Under the pieces are notes generated by a model. It saw only the letters and a program-made list of their open reading frames with translations, ran no database searches and had not been told where the DNA came from. 64,000 bases of DNA from assembly GCF_008824185.1 (NCBI RefSeq), contig NZ_CP044426.1:1372501-1436500 (forward strand). Direction: 5' to 3'. Positions 27,697-36,562 of this stretch are shown here, piece after piece. Within the stretch, counting starts at the first letter, position 1; the number at the start of each line of letters is the position of its first letter. The DNA comes from Paracoccus pantotrophus. Lineage in GTDB: Bacteria > Pseudomonadota > Alphaproteobacteria > Rhodobacterales > Rhodobacteraceae. Both the position numbers and the translations under genes were made by a program.

Positions 27697-28617
27697 ATGA
27701 CCCATTGCATCCTGATCGGCGCCCCGGTGGACGAGGGGCAGCGGCGGCCCGGCTGCCTGATGGGTCCGGCCGCCTATCGCGTGGCGGGGCTGGCCTCGAC
27801 GCTTGCCGAGCTGGGCCATACGGTCGAGGATCGCGGCGACCTGCGCCCCGCCGCCGGCCGCGGCCAGACCTGCGCCAACCCCGCCGTCCATCACCTGCCC
27901 GAGATCGTCGCCTGGACCGAGGCGCTGCGTGCCGCCGGCTGCGCCGCGATGGAAGAGGGGATGCCGATCTTCCTGGGCGGCGACCACGCGCTGGCGCTTG
28001 GCACCCTCGCCGGGGTGGCGGCCCATGCCCGCGCGGCGGGACGGCCGCAATTCGTGCTGTGGCTGGACGCGCATAGCGATTTTCATACCATTGAGACCAC
28101 GGGCTCGGGCAACCTGCACGGCACGCCGCTGGCCTATGCCTCGGGGCGGCCGGGATTCGAACCGTTCCCCGCCTTTCCGGCGCCGATCCCGGGCCGCAAC
28201 ATCTGCATGTTCGGCATCCGCAGCGTGGACGGCCCCGAACTGGCCGCGCTGCGCGAGACCGAGATCGTGGTAAACGACATGCGCGTGCTCGACGAACGCG
28301 GCATCATCGCACCCCTGCGCGAATTCCTGGACCGGGTCCGGGCCGAGAGCGGCATGCTGCATGTCAGCCTGGACGTGGATTTCCTCGACCCCTCGATCGC
28401 GCCGGCCGTCGGTACCACCGTCCCCGGCGGCGCCACCTTCCGCGAGGCGCATCTGGTCTGCGAACTGCTGCACGAAAGCGGGCTGATGACCTCGCTCGAC
28501 CTGGTCGAGCTGAACCCGTTCCTGGACGAGCGCGGCCGCACCGCCAAGCTGATGGTGGATCTGGTCGGCTCGCTGATGGGGCGCAAGGTCTTCGACCGGC
28601 CGACCCGCAGCTTCTGA
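27697..28617 (+). CDS. rocF: Arginase
   Basis: Manganese enzyme that hydrolyses arginine to ornithine and urea. The 306-residue length and motifs fit: GGDHALALG near residue 92, DAHSDFHT near 125, and SLDVDFLDPSIAP near 224, which together supply the metal ligands. Start: ATG at 27697 after GGAAGGA (MTHCILIGAPVDEGQ); the upstream in-frame ATG at 27637 lies inside the terminator and is unlikely. The other arginine genes in this window make arginine, so this enzyme gives the catabolic direction. Agmatinase is less likely because of the GAPVDEGQRRPG start. Confidence 0.9.
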   Translation: MTHCILIGAPVDEGQRRPGCLMGPAAYRVAGLASTLAELGHTVEDRGDLRPAAGRGQTCANPAVHHLPEIVAWTEALRAAGCAAMEEGMPIFLGGDHALALGTLAGVAAHARAAGRPQFVLWLDAHSDFHTIETTGSGNLHGTPLAYASGRPGFEPFPAFPAPIPGRNICMFGIRSVDGPELAALRETEIVVNDMRVLDERGIIAPLREFLDRVRAESGMLHVSLDVDFLDPSIAPAVGTTVPGGATFREAHLVCELLHESGLMTSLDLVELNPFLDERGRTAKLMVDLVGSLMGRKVFDRPTRSF

Positions 28618-28689
28618 GCCCGCGCCCTGCGGCACCAGCGGCGACCGAGGCTTGCCAATCCCCCGCCCGCCCGCTAGCCAATGCCCGGC

Positions 28690-28775
28690 GCGGGCGTGGC
28701 GGAATGGTAGACGCATGGGACTTAAACTCCCTGGGGCGCAAGCCTGTGCGGGTTCGAGTCCCGCCGCCCGCACCA
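28690..28775 (+). tRNA. tRNA-Leu (anticodon UAA)
   Basis: Acceptor arm GCGGGCG at 28690-28696 pairs with CGCCCGC at 28765-28771. The D region is GCGGAATGGTAGACGC. The anticodon loop CTTAAAC gives UAA, the variable arm is long as in class II leucine tRNAs, and the T arm is GCGGG TTCGAGT CCCGC. CCA is encoded at the 3' end. It reads UUA, a rare codon in this GC-rich genome. Confidence 0.93.
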
Positions 28776-29115
28776 TATCCCCCCCCTCGTGGTCCTGCGA
28801 CCTGCCATCGACCCATCCGCACCGCCAATCCCTTCCAGCCCTGCCGGCGGCATATTCGTTGCAAGCACCAGCCGCCCCCTGCCCCGCAATCCGAAAAAGA
28901 AGCAGGGAAAGGCGCACCGGTTCGCCTTTCCCTGCCGCCCGAACAGCCCTGACCACCACGCTCGGGCCCATCCGGGGGTGCGGCTTGCACCGCAAGATGC
29001 CTAATCCGGCGCCGCTTTCGCAGCAAACGCCAAGCGCGGGCGATTTTAAACAAATCGCCTTGGTTCCCCTGCCCGGCTCGGATAGGTTCGCGGCGGAATC
29101 CGAACCCAGGAGAAC
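28776..29115. other. 340-bp gap after tRNA-Leu; one strong hairpin
   Basis: No convincing coding sequence was found on either strand. The only structure is the 13-bp hairpin at 28902-28935, described separately. The right end should contain the promoter of the DUF4170-waaA-lpxK unit; AGGAGAAC precedes that start. Confidence 0.5.
28902..28935. terminator. Perfect 13-bp hairpin
   Basis: GCAGGGAAAGGCG at 28902-28914 pairs perfectly with CGCCTTTCCCTGC at 28923-28935 around CACCGGTT. On the minus strand it is followed by TTCTTTTTCGG, so it would terminate leftward transcription, although no minus-strand gene starts upstream of it. On the plus strand it may end the tRNA transcript without a U run. 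Confidence 0.55.
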
Positions 29116-29364
29116 ATGATGGCACAGCGCCTCCACCTCGTTTTCGGCGGTGAACTTGTCGACCCCACCCGCACCGAGTTCCGCGACACCAAGGACATCC
29201 ATATCGTCGGCATCTTTCCGAACTACGCCCAGGCCCATGCCGCCTGGAAGGCCGAGGCGCAGCGCACCGTGGACAGCGCCCATACCCGCTATTTCATCGC
29301 CCACCTGCACCGGCTTCGCGACGAGGAGCGCGAGGTCAGCCCGACCGAGGAACTGGGCAGCTAG
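29116..29364 (+). CDS. DUF4170 protein
   Basis: An 82-residue protein that matches the small DUF4170 family (LHLVFGGELVDPTRTEFRD, then HIVGIFPNYAQAHAAWKAEAQRTVD, then YFIAHLHRL). The function is unknown. AGGAGAAC lies directly before two adjacent ATG codons. It sits 16 bp ahead of waaA on the same strand, a common association in Rhodobacterales, so it is probably the first gene of the lipid A unit. Confidence 0.85.
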   Translation: MMAQRLHLVFGGELVDPTRTEFRDTKDIHIVGIFPNYAQAHAAWKAEAQRTVDSAHTRYFIAHLHRLRDEEREVSPTEELGS

Positions 29365-29380
29365 GCGCCCGCGAATCGCG

Positions 29381-30613
29381 ATGCCGCCCGCCGATGCCAC
29401 CGCGTCCCTGGCGCTCTGGCTGCACCTGCGCCGCCGCGCGGCGCTGGCCGGCGGCCCGGTCGAGCCCGTCGATGCCCCGCCGGGCGAAGGGCCGCTGGTC
29501 GTGGTGCATCTTGCCGAACAGGCCGAAGAACCGCCGCAGCCGGGCGCGCTGGTCAGGGCGCTCCTGGCGCGGCGACCGGGGCTGCGCTTTGCCTTTCTGG
29601 GCGCGCCCTTGGCCCCCGACGCCTTGCCTGCCGGGCTGCGCGCCGTCTTCCTGCCGCGGCCGCGCGATCCGGCCTCGGTGCGCGAGATGATCCGGGCGCT
29701 GCAACCGCGGGTGCTGCTGGTCCTGGGCGACCAGCTTCCGGCCTCGCTGATCTCGGGCGCGGCCGAGCAGCGCCTGCCAGTCATCCTGTGCGAGGCGCGG
29801 CTGGCGGCCCATGCCCGGCGCGGAACCTGGCGCGGCGCGGTCGATCGCGGGCTGATGGGCAAGATCGCCCGCATCCTCGCCCCGGACGCGACCGCCGCCG
29901 CCGCCGCCCGGCAGATGGGCGCCCCGCCCGCCCGGATCGAGCTGACCGGCCCGATCACCGAGACCCGGCCGCCCCTGGCCGCCAACGAGGCAGAGCGGCG
30001 CGCCCTGGCCCAGATCCTTGCCGGCCGGCATGTCTGGCTGGCGGCCTGTCCCACCCTGCCCGAGGCCAGGGCGGCGCTGGCCGCCCATCAGGCCGCGCTG
30101 CATCACAATCACCGCGCCTTGCTGATCCTGGCCGGGCTGCCGGCCGGGACGATCCCCCAGGTCCGGGCCGAGGTCGAGGCGCTCGGCCTGGCCGCGGTGC
30201 TGCGCTCGGACGACGAAGACCCCTCGCCGGACGATCACCTGCTGATCGCCGAGGACACGCAGGAAATGGGGCTGTGGTACCGGCTGGCGCCGGTCTGCTT
30301 CATGGGCGGCACGCTTCTGCCCGGTCCGGGCCTGGCGCCGCGCCACCCGTTCGAGCCGGCGGCACTTGGCTCGGCCATCATCCACGGCCCGCTGACCGAG
30401 GCGCATGGGCCGGAATGGGTACAGCTCGACGGAGCCGCGGCCGCGCGGCTGGTGACCGAGGCGGCGGGGCTGACGCGCGCGGTCGCGGACCTGTCGGCGC
30501 CGGACCAGGCAGCGGTGCTGGCCGGCAATGCCTGGTCGGTCAGCACCGGCGGCGCCGCCGTGCTGGGCCGCATCGCCGATACGGTCATCGAGGCCATGGA
30601 GAACCCGCAATGA
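29381..30613 (+). CDS. waaA: 3-Deoxy-D-manno-octulosonic acid transferase
   Basis: Adds Kdo residues to lipid A precursor at the inner membrane. The 410-residue protein has the two-domain glycosyltransferase fold: an N-terminal half with LLVLGDQLPASLISGAAEQRLPVILCEARL, and a C-terminal half with AACPTLPEARAAL, CFMGGTLLPGPGLAPRHPFEPAALG near 310-333, and an acidic patch. It is shorter and more diverged at the N-terminus than enterobacterial WaaA, lacking an obvious membrane anchor. It overlaps lpxK by 4 bp (ATGA), which supports a shared lipid A role. Confidence 0.85.
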   Translation: MPPADATASLALWLHLRRRAALAGGPVEPVDAPPGEGPLVVVHLAEQAEEPPQPGALVRALLARRPGLRFAFLGAPLAPDALPAGLRAVFLPRPRDPASVREMIRALQPRVLLVLGDQLPASLISGAAEQRLPVILCEARLAAHARRGTWRGAVDRGLMGKIARILAPDATAAAAARQMGAPPARIELTGPITETRPPLAANEAERRALAQILAGRHVWLAACPTLPEARAALAAHQAALHHNHRALLILAGLPAGTIPQVRAEVEALGLAAVLRSDDEDPSPDDHLLIAEDTQEMGLWYRLAPVCFMGGTLLPGPGLAPRHPFEPAALGSAIIHGPLTEAHGPEWVQLDGAAAARLVTEAAGLTRAVADLSAPDQAAVLAGNAWSVSTGGAAVLGRIADTVIEAMENPQ

Positions 30614-31599
30614 GCCGCCGCGCCCCCGATTTCTGGTTCCGGCAGCCGGGGCTGCGGGCCCGCCTGCTGGCGCCGCTGGGTGCGCTTTACGCCCAGGCTA
30701 CCGCCCGCCGCCTGGCGCGCGGCCCCCGGATGCGACCGGGCGTGCCGGTGATCTGCATCGGCAACCTGAACGCCGGCGGCACCGGCAAGACGCCCACCGC
30801 CATCATGCTGGCCCAGTTCTTGCAGGGCCGGGGCGTGGCGGTGCATGTGGTCTCGCGCGGCTATGGCGGCCGCGAAAAGGGACCGCTGCGGGTCGAGGAG
30901 GCGCGCCACAAGGCGGCCCAGGTCGGCGACGAGCCGCTGCTGATGGCGGCCTTTGCCCCGGTCTGGGTCGCGGACGACCGGCAGGCGGGCGCACGGGCGG
31001 CAATCGCAGCCGGGGCGCAGGCGATCCTGCTTGACGACGGTTTCCAGGATCCGGCCCTGGCGCATGACCTGGCGCTGGTGGTGGTCGATGCGGCCAAGGG
31101 TTTCGGCAACGGGCTTTGCCTGCCCGCAGGGCCGCTGCGCGAGCCGGTGGATCGCGGCCTGGCCCGCGCCGACCTGCTGCTTTCGATCGGCGAGCCGCCG
31201 GCCCAGGAACGCTTCGCCGCCGCCTGGGGCGCGCATTTGCCCCTGCCGCACCTGACCGGGCGGCTGGCGCCCCTGCAGACCGGCATGGACTGGCAGGGCC
31301 AGCGCGTGCTGGCCTTTGCCGGCATCGGCCATCCCGAGAAATTCTTCGCCACCCTGCGCGGCCTTGGCGCCGAGGTGGTGCGCGCCGAGGCGCTGGAGGA
31401 CCACCAGCCCTTCACCCCGCAGCTTTTGACCCGGCTCGAGGCCGAATCGCGGCTGGTCGGCGCGCAGATGGTGACGACGGAAAAGGATGCCGTGCGGCTG
31501 CCGCGCAGCTTCCGGCCCAAGGTGCTGGCCCTGCCGGTGCGGCTGCAACTGGACGACCCGGCGCCGCTCGCCGACCGGCTGGCCGCGCTGGGATTGTGA
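30610..31599 (+). CDS. lpxK: Tetraacyldisaccharide 4'-kinase
   Basis: Phosphorylates the 4' position of the tetraacylated lipid A disaccharide at the membrane. It is 329 residues. An N-terminal hydrophobic helix (RARLLAPLGALYAQAT) precedes the Walker A motif NAGGTGKTP near residue 56. The LLDDGFQDPALAHDLALVVVD block (near 138-158) and the EDHQPFTPQLL and TTEKDAVRLP motifs near the C-terminus are characteristic. It overlaps waaA by 4 bp and is followed at once by a terminator. Confidence 0.93.
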   Translation: MSRRAPDFWFRQPGLRARLLAPLGALYAQATARRLARGPRMRPGVPVICIGNLNAGGTGKTPTAIMLAQFLQGRGVAVHVVSRGYGGREKGPLRVEEARHKAAQVGDEPLLMAAFAPVWVADDRQAGARAAIAAGAQAILLDDGFQDPALAHDLALVVVDAAKGFGNGLCLPAGPLREPVDRGLARADLLLSIGEPPAQERFAAAWGAHLPLPHLTGRLAPLQTGMDWQGQRVLAFAGIGHPEKFFATLRGLGAEVVRAEALEDHQPFTPQLLTRLEAESRLVGAQMVTTEKDAVRLPRSFRPKVLALPVRLQLDDPAPLADRLAALGL

Positions 31600-31630
31600 A
31601 AGGCCCCGGAGCAGGTCCGGGGCCTTCCGC
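31600..31630 (+). terminator. Terminator after lpxK
   Basis: AAGGCCCCGGA at 31600-31610 pairs perfectly with TCCGGGGCCTT at 31616-31626 around GCAGG, followed by CCGC. It touches the lpxK stop and lies between convergent genes. Confidence 0.75.
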
Positions 31631-31678
31631 CTTCACCGTTTTCCAAATACCCCGGCGGCCGCGCCACCGGAGCGGCGG

Positions 31679-32335
31679 TCAGCCCTTCTCGGCCAGCTTG
31701 GCGTCGATGATCTTCTTCAGCTCCGCCCAGGGCTGGTTCTGCACCTTTTCGCCGGCAATGATGAAGGTCGGCGTGCCCTCGATCTGGTCGGCGGTGGCAT
31801 GGGTCTGGAAGGTGGTGACCAGGTCCGCGACCTTCTGCTTGTCGTTCCAGCAGGCATCCATCTGCTCGGTCGTCATGCCGGCCTTGGCCCCGATCTTGCG
31901 CAGGTTCGCCGCGATCTCGTCGCCCGATTTGGCGTTCAGCCAGTTCTTCTGGTCGCCGAAGATCAGGTCCGAGACGGCGTAGTATTTCTCGTCGCCGCCG
32001 CAGCGGGCGAGGATGCCGGCCCAAAGCCCGACGGCATCGAAATAGACGTCGCGCTGGATGAAGCGCACCTTGCCGGTATCGACATATTCCGCTTTCAGCC
32101 TGGGCAGGTTCTCGTCATGAAAAACCGCGCAATGGCTGCAGGTGAAGCTGGCATATTCGATGATCGTGACCGGCGCATCGGCCTGGCCCAGGGCGATGTC
32201 GGGCAGAACCTTGCCCTCGGGCATCTGCTCGGCGGCATTGTCGGCAGGTTTCGCCTCTTGCGCCATCGCGGGCAGCGCGGAAAGGGTCAGCGCGGCCGTG
32301 GCGGCGGCGATCAGGGAACGGCGAAGCAGCATCAT
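31679..32335 (-). CDS. DsbA-family thiol:disulfide oxidoreductase
   Basis: A 218-residue periplasmic thioredoxin-fold protein. The signal peptide ends near ALPAMAQ. The redox centre is CSHC within YASFTCSHCAVF near residue 67, and the cis-proline side is IEGTPTFII. The length and motif fit the DsbA/Com1-like group that is common in alphaproteobacteria. The ATG at 32335 overlaps the stop of the DUF721 gene by 4 bp, so the two are coupled. Confidence 0.9.
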   Translation of the reverse strand: MMLLRRSLIAAATAALTLSALPAMAQEAKPADNAAEQMPEGKVLPDIALGQADAPVTIIEYASFTCSHCAVFHDENLPRLKAEYVDTGKVRFIQRDVYFDAVGLWAGILARCGGDEKYYAVSDLIFGDQKNWLNAKSGDEIAANLRKIGAKAGMTTEQMDACWNDKQKVADLVTTFQTHATADQIEGTPTFIIAGEKVQNQPWAELKKIIDAKLAEKG

Positions 32336-32892
32336 GGATTGGCCTTTCGGTCGTTGGCGTCCCGGCGGGACAGGATGTTCAGCGCCAGCCGCCGCATGGC
32401 GGCGGACAGCGCCGGATTGTCGAAGCCCGAGGCGATGGCCTCGGCCTGGGCGATGTCTTGCGGACCGGGCGCGGCCGCGCGGCGCGGCGCGGCCAGGAAC
32501 CCCGCCTGCCCCTCGGCAAAGCCCCCCGCCCCTTCGCCAAAGCCGACAGGCGCGGTCTGGGTCAGCACGACGCGCGAGACGGCGTTGAAGCCGTAACAGG
32601 CATTCACCCGCGCGCGGATCTGTTCCAGCTGCATGGCGACCAAGGGCGCCTGCGCCCCCGGCACCAACAGGGTCAGCGTGGCGCCGAAACCCTTGCCGTG
32701 GCTGATCCTGACCGGGCGGGCATGGGCGGCAAGCTCGGGGCCGACCACCTCGGGCCAATGGGTCAGCAGCCGGGCGATGGCAAAGCCCCGGCCTTCGCCC
32801 GCCGCCTTGACCCGATGCGCGACCAGCTGGGCCGCGGTCTCGAAGCCGCGCATCCGGCGGCGGGGCTGGGTTTCGGGTTTCTTCTGGGCCAT
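32332..32892 (-). CDS. DUF721 (DciA-like) protein
   Basis: A 186-residue protein with the DUF721 pattern: RRMRGFETAAQLVAHRV, HWPEVVGPELAAHARPVRI, GATLTLLV and NACYGFNAVSRVVLTQ. Members include DciA, the helicase loader of many bacteria, so a role in DnaB loading is possible here but not shown. The C-terminal 60 residues are Ala/Gly-rich. It is divergent from mutY and overlaps the DsbA-type gene; this gene trio is conserved in related bacteria. Confidence 0.82.
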   Translation of the reverse strand: MAQKKPETQPRRRMRGFETAAQLVAHRVKAAGEGRGFAIARLLTHWPEVVGPELAAHARPVRISHGKGFGATLTLLVPGAQAPLVAMQLEQIRARVNACYGFNAVSRVVLTQTAPVGFGEGAGGFAEGQAGFLAAPRRAAAPGPQDIAQAEAIASGFDNPALSAAMRRLALNILSRRDANDRKANP

Positions 32893-32968
32893 CGGGCGAC
32901 CATATGGTTTATCTGGCGCGCAGTCTGGACCGCCGCGCGCCCGGATACCAGAGAGACGAGGCTGAAAA

Positions 32969-34030
32969 TTGCGTGACCCCAGGGTGATCCCGACCGAGCT
33001 GCTGGCATGGTACGACCGCCATGCCCGCGTGCTGCCATGGCGCGTGCCGCCCGGTCGCGGCCCGGCCGATCCCTATCGCGTCTGGCTGTCCGAGGTCATG
33101 CTGCAACAGACCACCGTCGCCGCGGTGAAAGCCTATTTCGAGCGTTTCACCAGCCTCTGGCCCACGGTCCACGACCTTGCCGCGGCCGAGGATGCGCAGG
33201 TCATGGCGGAATGGGCCGGGCTCGGCTATTACGCCCGCGCCCGCAACCTGGTCGCCTGCGCCCGCGCAGTCGCGGCCATGGGCGGGTTTCCCGACACGCG
33301 CGAAGGGCTGGCGGCCCTGCCCGGCATCGGCGCCTATACCTCGGCCGCAATCGCCGCCATCGCCTTCGACCGCCCCGAGACGGTGGTGGACGGCAATGTC
33401 GAGCGCGTGGTCGCGCGGCTTTTCGCGGTCGAGACCCCGCTGCCCGCCGCCAAGCCGGAACTGGTGGCGCTGGCCACCGGCCTGACCCCGCCCGAACGGC
33501 CGGGCGATTTCGCCCAGGCCATGATGGACCTGGGCGCGACGATCTGCACGCCGCGCAGCCCGGCCTGCGGCATCTGCCCGATCTTCCCCCATTGCGCGGC
33601 CCGCGCGCAGGGCATCGCCGCCGACCTGCCGCGCAAGGCGCCGAAAAAGCCCAAGCCCCTGCGCCGCGGCATCGTCTGGATCGGCTTTGCCGAAAATGCG
33701 GTCCTGGTCGAGACCCGGCCGGACAAGGGCCTTCTGGGCGGCACGCTGGCCTTTCCCTCGACCGGCTGGGACGGCTCGGACCTGCCGCCACCCGCGCCGG
33801 CGGACTGGCAGGAGATCGGGCTCGTCCGCCATGTCTTCACCCATTTCGCGCTGGACCTGACGGTGATGTCCGCCCCCTTGACCGCGGCGCCGCTGCGCGG
33901 CAGTCTGGCGCCGTTCAGCGAGTTCAGACCTGCCGCCCTTCCGGGGCTGATGCGCAAGGCCTGGGCGCTTGCCCGCCCCGAAGCCGCAACCGGATCTGCG
34001 ACAACCGGTCGCCGTGGCAAGGCATGGTGA
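32969..34030 (+). CDS. mutY: A/G-specific adenine glycosylase
   Basis: Removes adenine paired with 8-oxoguanine. The 353-residue protein begins at TTG (32969) behind GACGAGG. The catalytic glutamate is in SEVMLQQTTV, the helix-hairpin-helix is LPGIGAYTSAAIAAIAF and the catalytic aspartate is in VVDGNVERV. The iron-sulfur cluster ligands are the four cysteines in CTPRSPACGICPIFPHC. The C-terminal domain is the MutT-like module with VRHVFTHFAL. No ATG precedes the family start, so TTG is the best choice. Confidence 0.93.
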   Translation: MRDPRVIPTELLAWYDRHARVLPWRVPPGRGPADPYRVWLSEVMLQQTTVAAVKAYFERFTSLWPTVHDLAAAEDAQVMAEWAGLGYYARARNLVACARAVAAMGGFPDTREGLAALPGIGAYTSAAIAAIAFDRPETVVDGNVERVVARLFAVETPLPAAKPELVALATGLTPPERPGDFAQAMMDLGATICTPRSPACGICPIFPHCAARAQGIAADLPRKAPKKPKPLRRGIVWIGFAENAVLVETRPDKGLLGGTLAFPSTGWDGSDLPPPAPADWQEIGLVRHVFTHFALDLTVMSAPLTAAPLRGSLAPFSEFRPAALPGLMRKAWALARPEAATGSATTGRRGKAW

Positions 34031-34112
34031 AACCCGCCACAGCCTTGCCCGCGACATGCATTTTTCCGGCTGCTCACGCCCGCATCAAGTTTGATCCATT
34101 TCGTTGCCACCC

Positions 34113-35249
34113 ATGCAAACCGCTTTTCGTTCCCGTCTGATCGACGCCCTGCCCTTCTGGCTTTCGCTGGGCATGGTTCCCCTTTTCCTCATTGCCGCGC
34201 GTTTCGGCAGCTGGTGGTTTTTGCTGATGCCGGTCTATGCTTGGTATCTGATGACCTTGCTGGACGCGATCCTGGGCCCGAACGAGGAAAACCCCGACAC
34301 CGAAACCCCCGAGGCGCAATTGTTCTGGTATCGCGCCATCACGATCATCTGGTTCCCGATCCAGGCGGCGATGATCTTCGGCGCCATCTGGCATGTCACG
34401 CGCAGCGACCTCGCCGGCTGGGAAAAACTGGGGCTGTTCTTCGGGGTCGGCGTGGCCTCGGGCACCATCGGCATCGTCTATTCCCATGAATTGCTGCACC
34501 AGAAGAACCGGCTGGAACGCTGGATGGGCGACCTGCTTCTGGCCTCGACGCTTTATTCGCATTTCCGCACCGAACACCTGCTGGTGCATCACTCCTGGGT
34601 GGCGACGCCGCGCGACGCGGTCTCGGCCCGTTATAACGAGGGGTTCTTCCGCTTCTTCCTGCGCGTTCTGGCCCAATGCCCGAAAAGCGCATGGGCGGCC
34701 GAGGCGCGGCGGCTGACCCGAGCCGGCCGGTCGAAATTCGACCGCCGCAACCCGTTCTGGCGCTACGCTGCGCTGCAACTGGCGATGCTGGCGCTGGCGG
34801 CGGCGCTTGGCGGCTGGCAGGGGGTTCTGCTGTTCCTCTGGCAGGCCTTCATCGCCATCTGGCAACTTGAGCTGACCAATTACGTCGAACATTACGGGCT
34901 GACGCGCAAATACCTGGGCGAGGGCCGCTATGAACATGTGCTGCCGCGCCACAGCTGGAACAGCGCGCACACGGCAACGAACTGGCTGCTCATCAACCTG
35001 CAGCGCCATTCCGACCATCACTACAAGCCCGACCGCCGCTTTCCTCTGCTGCAAAACTACAGCGAGGACGAGGCGCCGCAATTGCCGATGGGCTATCCGG
35101 CCATGACCTTCCTAGCCATGGTTCCGCCCTTGTGGCGGCGGCGGATGAACCCCCGCGTCCGGGCCTGGCGGCGGCAGTTCTATCCCGAGATCACCGATTG
35201 GCAGCCCTATAACCGCGGCGAGCTGCCGATGCCGCGCGGCGCGCTCTAG
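34113..35249 (+). CDS. alkB: Alkane 1-monooxygenase (AlkB family)
   Basis: Integral-membrane di-iron enzyme that hydroxylates terminal methyl groups of alkanes, 378 residues with about six hydrophobic segments. The eight or nine iron-binding histidines are in HELLH (near 126), HFRTEH...LVHHSW (near 150-164) and QRHSDHHYKP (near 295), plus NYVEHYG. The ATG at 34113 is preferred over the TTG 9 bp upstream. No rubredoxin genes or AlkS-type regulator are adjacent, so the electron donors are encoded elsewhere. A related fatty-acid or terpene hydroxylase is possible. Confidence 0.87.
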   Translation: MQTAFRSRLIDALPFWLSLGMVPLFLIAARFGSWWFLLMPVYAWYLMTLLDAILGPNEENPDTETPEAQLFWYRAITIIWFPIQAAMIFGAIWHVTRSDLAGWEKLGLFFGVGVASGTIGIVYSHELLHQKNRLERWMGDLLLASTLYSHFRTEHLLVHHSWVATPRDAVSARYNEGFFRFFLRVLAQCPKSAWAAEARRLTRAGRSKFDRRNPFWRYAALQLAMLALAAALGGWQGVLLFLWQAFIAIWQLELTNYVEHYGLTRKYLGEGRYEHVLPRHSWNSAHTATNWLLINLQRHSDHHYKPDRRFPLLQNYSEDEAPQLPMGYPAMTFLAMVPPLWRRRMNPRVRAWRRQFYPEITDWQPYNRGELPMPRGAL

Positions 35250-35289
35250 CGCCGCCGCCGGCCAGGCCCGTTCCGGCACAACAGAAAAG

Positions 35290-35321
35290 GCCCCGCCCGG
35301 CGGCATGCCGCAGGACGGGGC
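35290..35321. terminator. Hairpin between alkB and ccrM
   Basis: GCCCCG at 35290-35295 pairs with CGGGGC at 35316-35321, with an inner GGCGGCATGCCG stem. It lies between convergent genes, with AAAAGG before it and CAAGG after it, so it may work on both strands. Confidence 0.55.
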
Positions 35322-35381
35322 AAGGCGGTCCCGGCCGCACCAGAGCTTGCGGAGCCTCGGGACTTGGCGAAACCGGGAAAC

Positions 35382-36515
35382 TCAGTGGGCGCGGCCCTTG
35401 TCGGCCTCCATCTCGGCGCGGATCTGCTGGCGCAGGATGTCGATGGGCACCATCCGTCCCTCGCGCCGGAAATGCCAATAGGTCCAGCCGTTGCAGCTGG
35501 GAGCCCCTTCCAGCGCCGCGCCGACCTGGTGGATCGAGCCCTTCACGTCATTGCCGATCAGGCTGCCATCGGCGCGCACCTTGGCCTTGTGGCGGTTGTT
35601 GAGCGAATAAAGCTCCTCGCCCGGCCGCAGCATGCCGCGCTCGACCACCTGGCCGAAGGGCACCCGCGGCTCGGCGCGCTTGGGCTTGAGGGTGGCGATG
35701 GCCTCGCTGTCGAACTTGCGGATGCGGGCCAGCCGCTTCTCGGCCACCTCGCGATAGGCCTGTTCGCGCTCGATGCCGATGAAATCGCGGCCCAGCATCT
35801 TGGCCACGGCGCCGGTGGTGCCGGTGCCGAAGAACGGGTCCAGCACCACGTCGCCGGGATTGGTGGATCCGACCAGGATGCGGTGCAGCAGCGCCTCGGG
35901 TTTCTGGGTCGGATGCGCCTTGGCGCCGCCGGCATCCTTCAGCCGCTCGGAGCCGGTGCAGATCGGCAGCACCCAGTCCGACCGCATCTGCACGCCCTCG
36001 TTCAGCGATTTCAGCGCCTCGTAGTTGAAGGTGTATTTCGCGCCCTCGGATTTGCTGGCCCAGATCATCGTCTCATGCGCATTGGTCAGCCGCTTGCCGC
36101 GGAAATTCGGCATCGGGTTGGCCTTGCGCCAGACCACGTCGTTCAGGATCCAGAAACCCTGGTTCTGCAGCTCGGCCCCGACGCGGAAGATGTTGTGATA
36201 GGAGCCGATGACCCAGATCGCCCCGTCCGGCTTCAGGATGCGCCGCGCCGCCGCCAGCCAGTCGCAGGTAAAGCGGTCATAGGCGGCAAAGCCGGAAAAC
36301 TGATCCCAATGGTCGTCCACCGCATCGACGCGGGAATTGTCCGGCCGGTGCAGTTCGCCCTTCAGCTGCAGGTTATAGGGCGGGTCGGCAAAGATCAGGT
36401 CGACGCTGGCCTCGGGCAGCGCATTCATGACCTCGATGCAATCGCCGGCGAGAATCTGGTTGAGCGGAAGGGTTCGCGCCGCGGCGCGGGATTTGGTGTC
36501 AAGCTTGGTCATCAC
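35382..36515 (-). CDS. ccrM: CcrM DNA adenine methyltransferase (GANTC)
   Basis: Methylates adenine in GANTC and thereby times cell-cycle transcription with GcrA. The 377-residue beta-class enzyme has the catalytic motif DPPYN near residue 44 and the SAM-binding FFGTGTTGAVAK near 228. The C-terminal extension (SLIGNDVKGSIHQVGAALEG) is typical of CcrM and absent from plain restriction methyltransferases. It is downstream of rnhB in the same direction, a conserved alphaproteobacterial pairing. Three GANTC sites lie 48-86 bp upstream of its start, so its own methylation could feed back on its promoter. Confidence 0.93.
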   Translation of the reverse strand: MMTKLDTKSRAAARTLPLNQILAGDCIEVMNALPEASVDLIFADPPYNLQLKGELHRPDNSRVDAVDDHWDQFSGFAAYDRFTCDWLAAARRILKPDGAIWVIGSYHNIFRVGAELQNQGFWILNDVVWRKANPMPNFRGKRLTNAHETMIWASKSEGAKYTFNYEALKSLNEGVQMRSDWVLPICTGSERLKDAGGAKAHPTQKPEALLHRILVGSTNPGDVVLDPFFGTGTTGAVAKMLGRDFIGIEREQAYREVAEKRLARIRKFDSEAIATLKPKRAEPRVPFGQVVERGMLRPGEELYSLNNRHKAKVRADGSLIGNDVKGSIHQVGAALEGAPSCNGWTYWHFRREGRMVPIDILRQQIRAEMEADKGRAH

Positions 36516-36562
36516 TGCCTCGGGTTTCGGCTATTGGGTTGCCGATTGGATGGGCCGATAAT

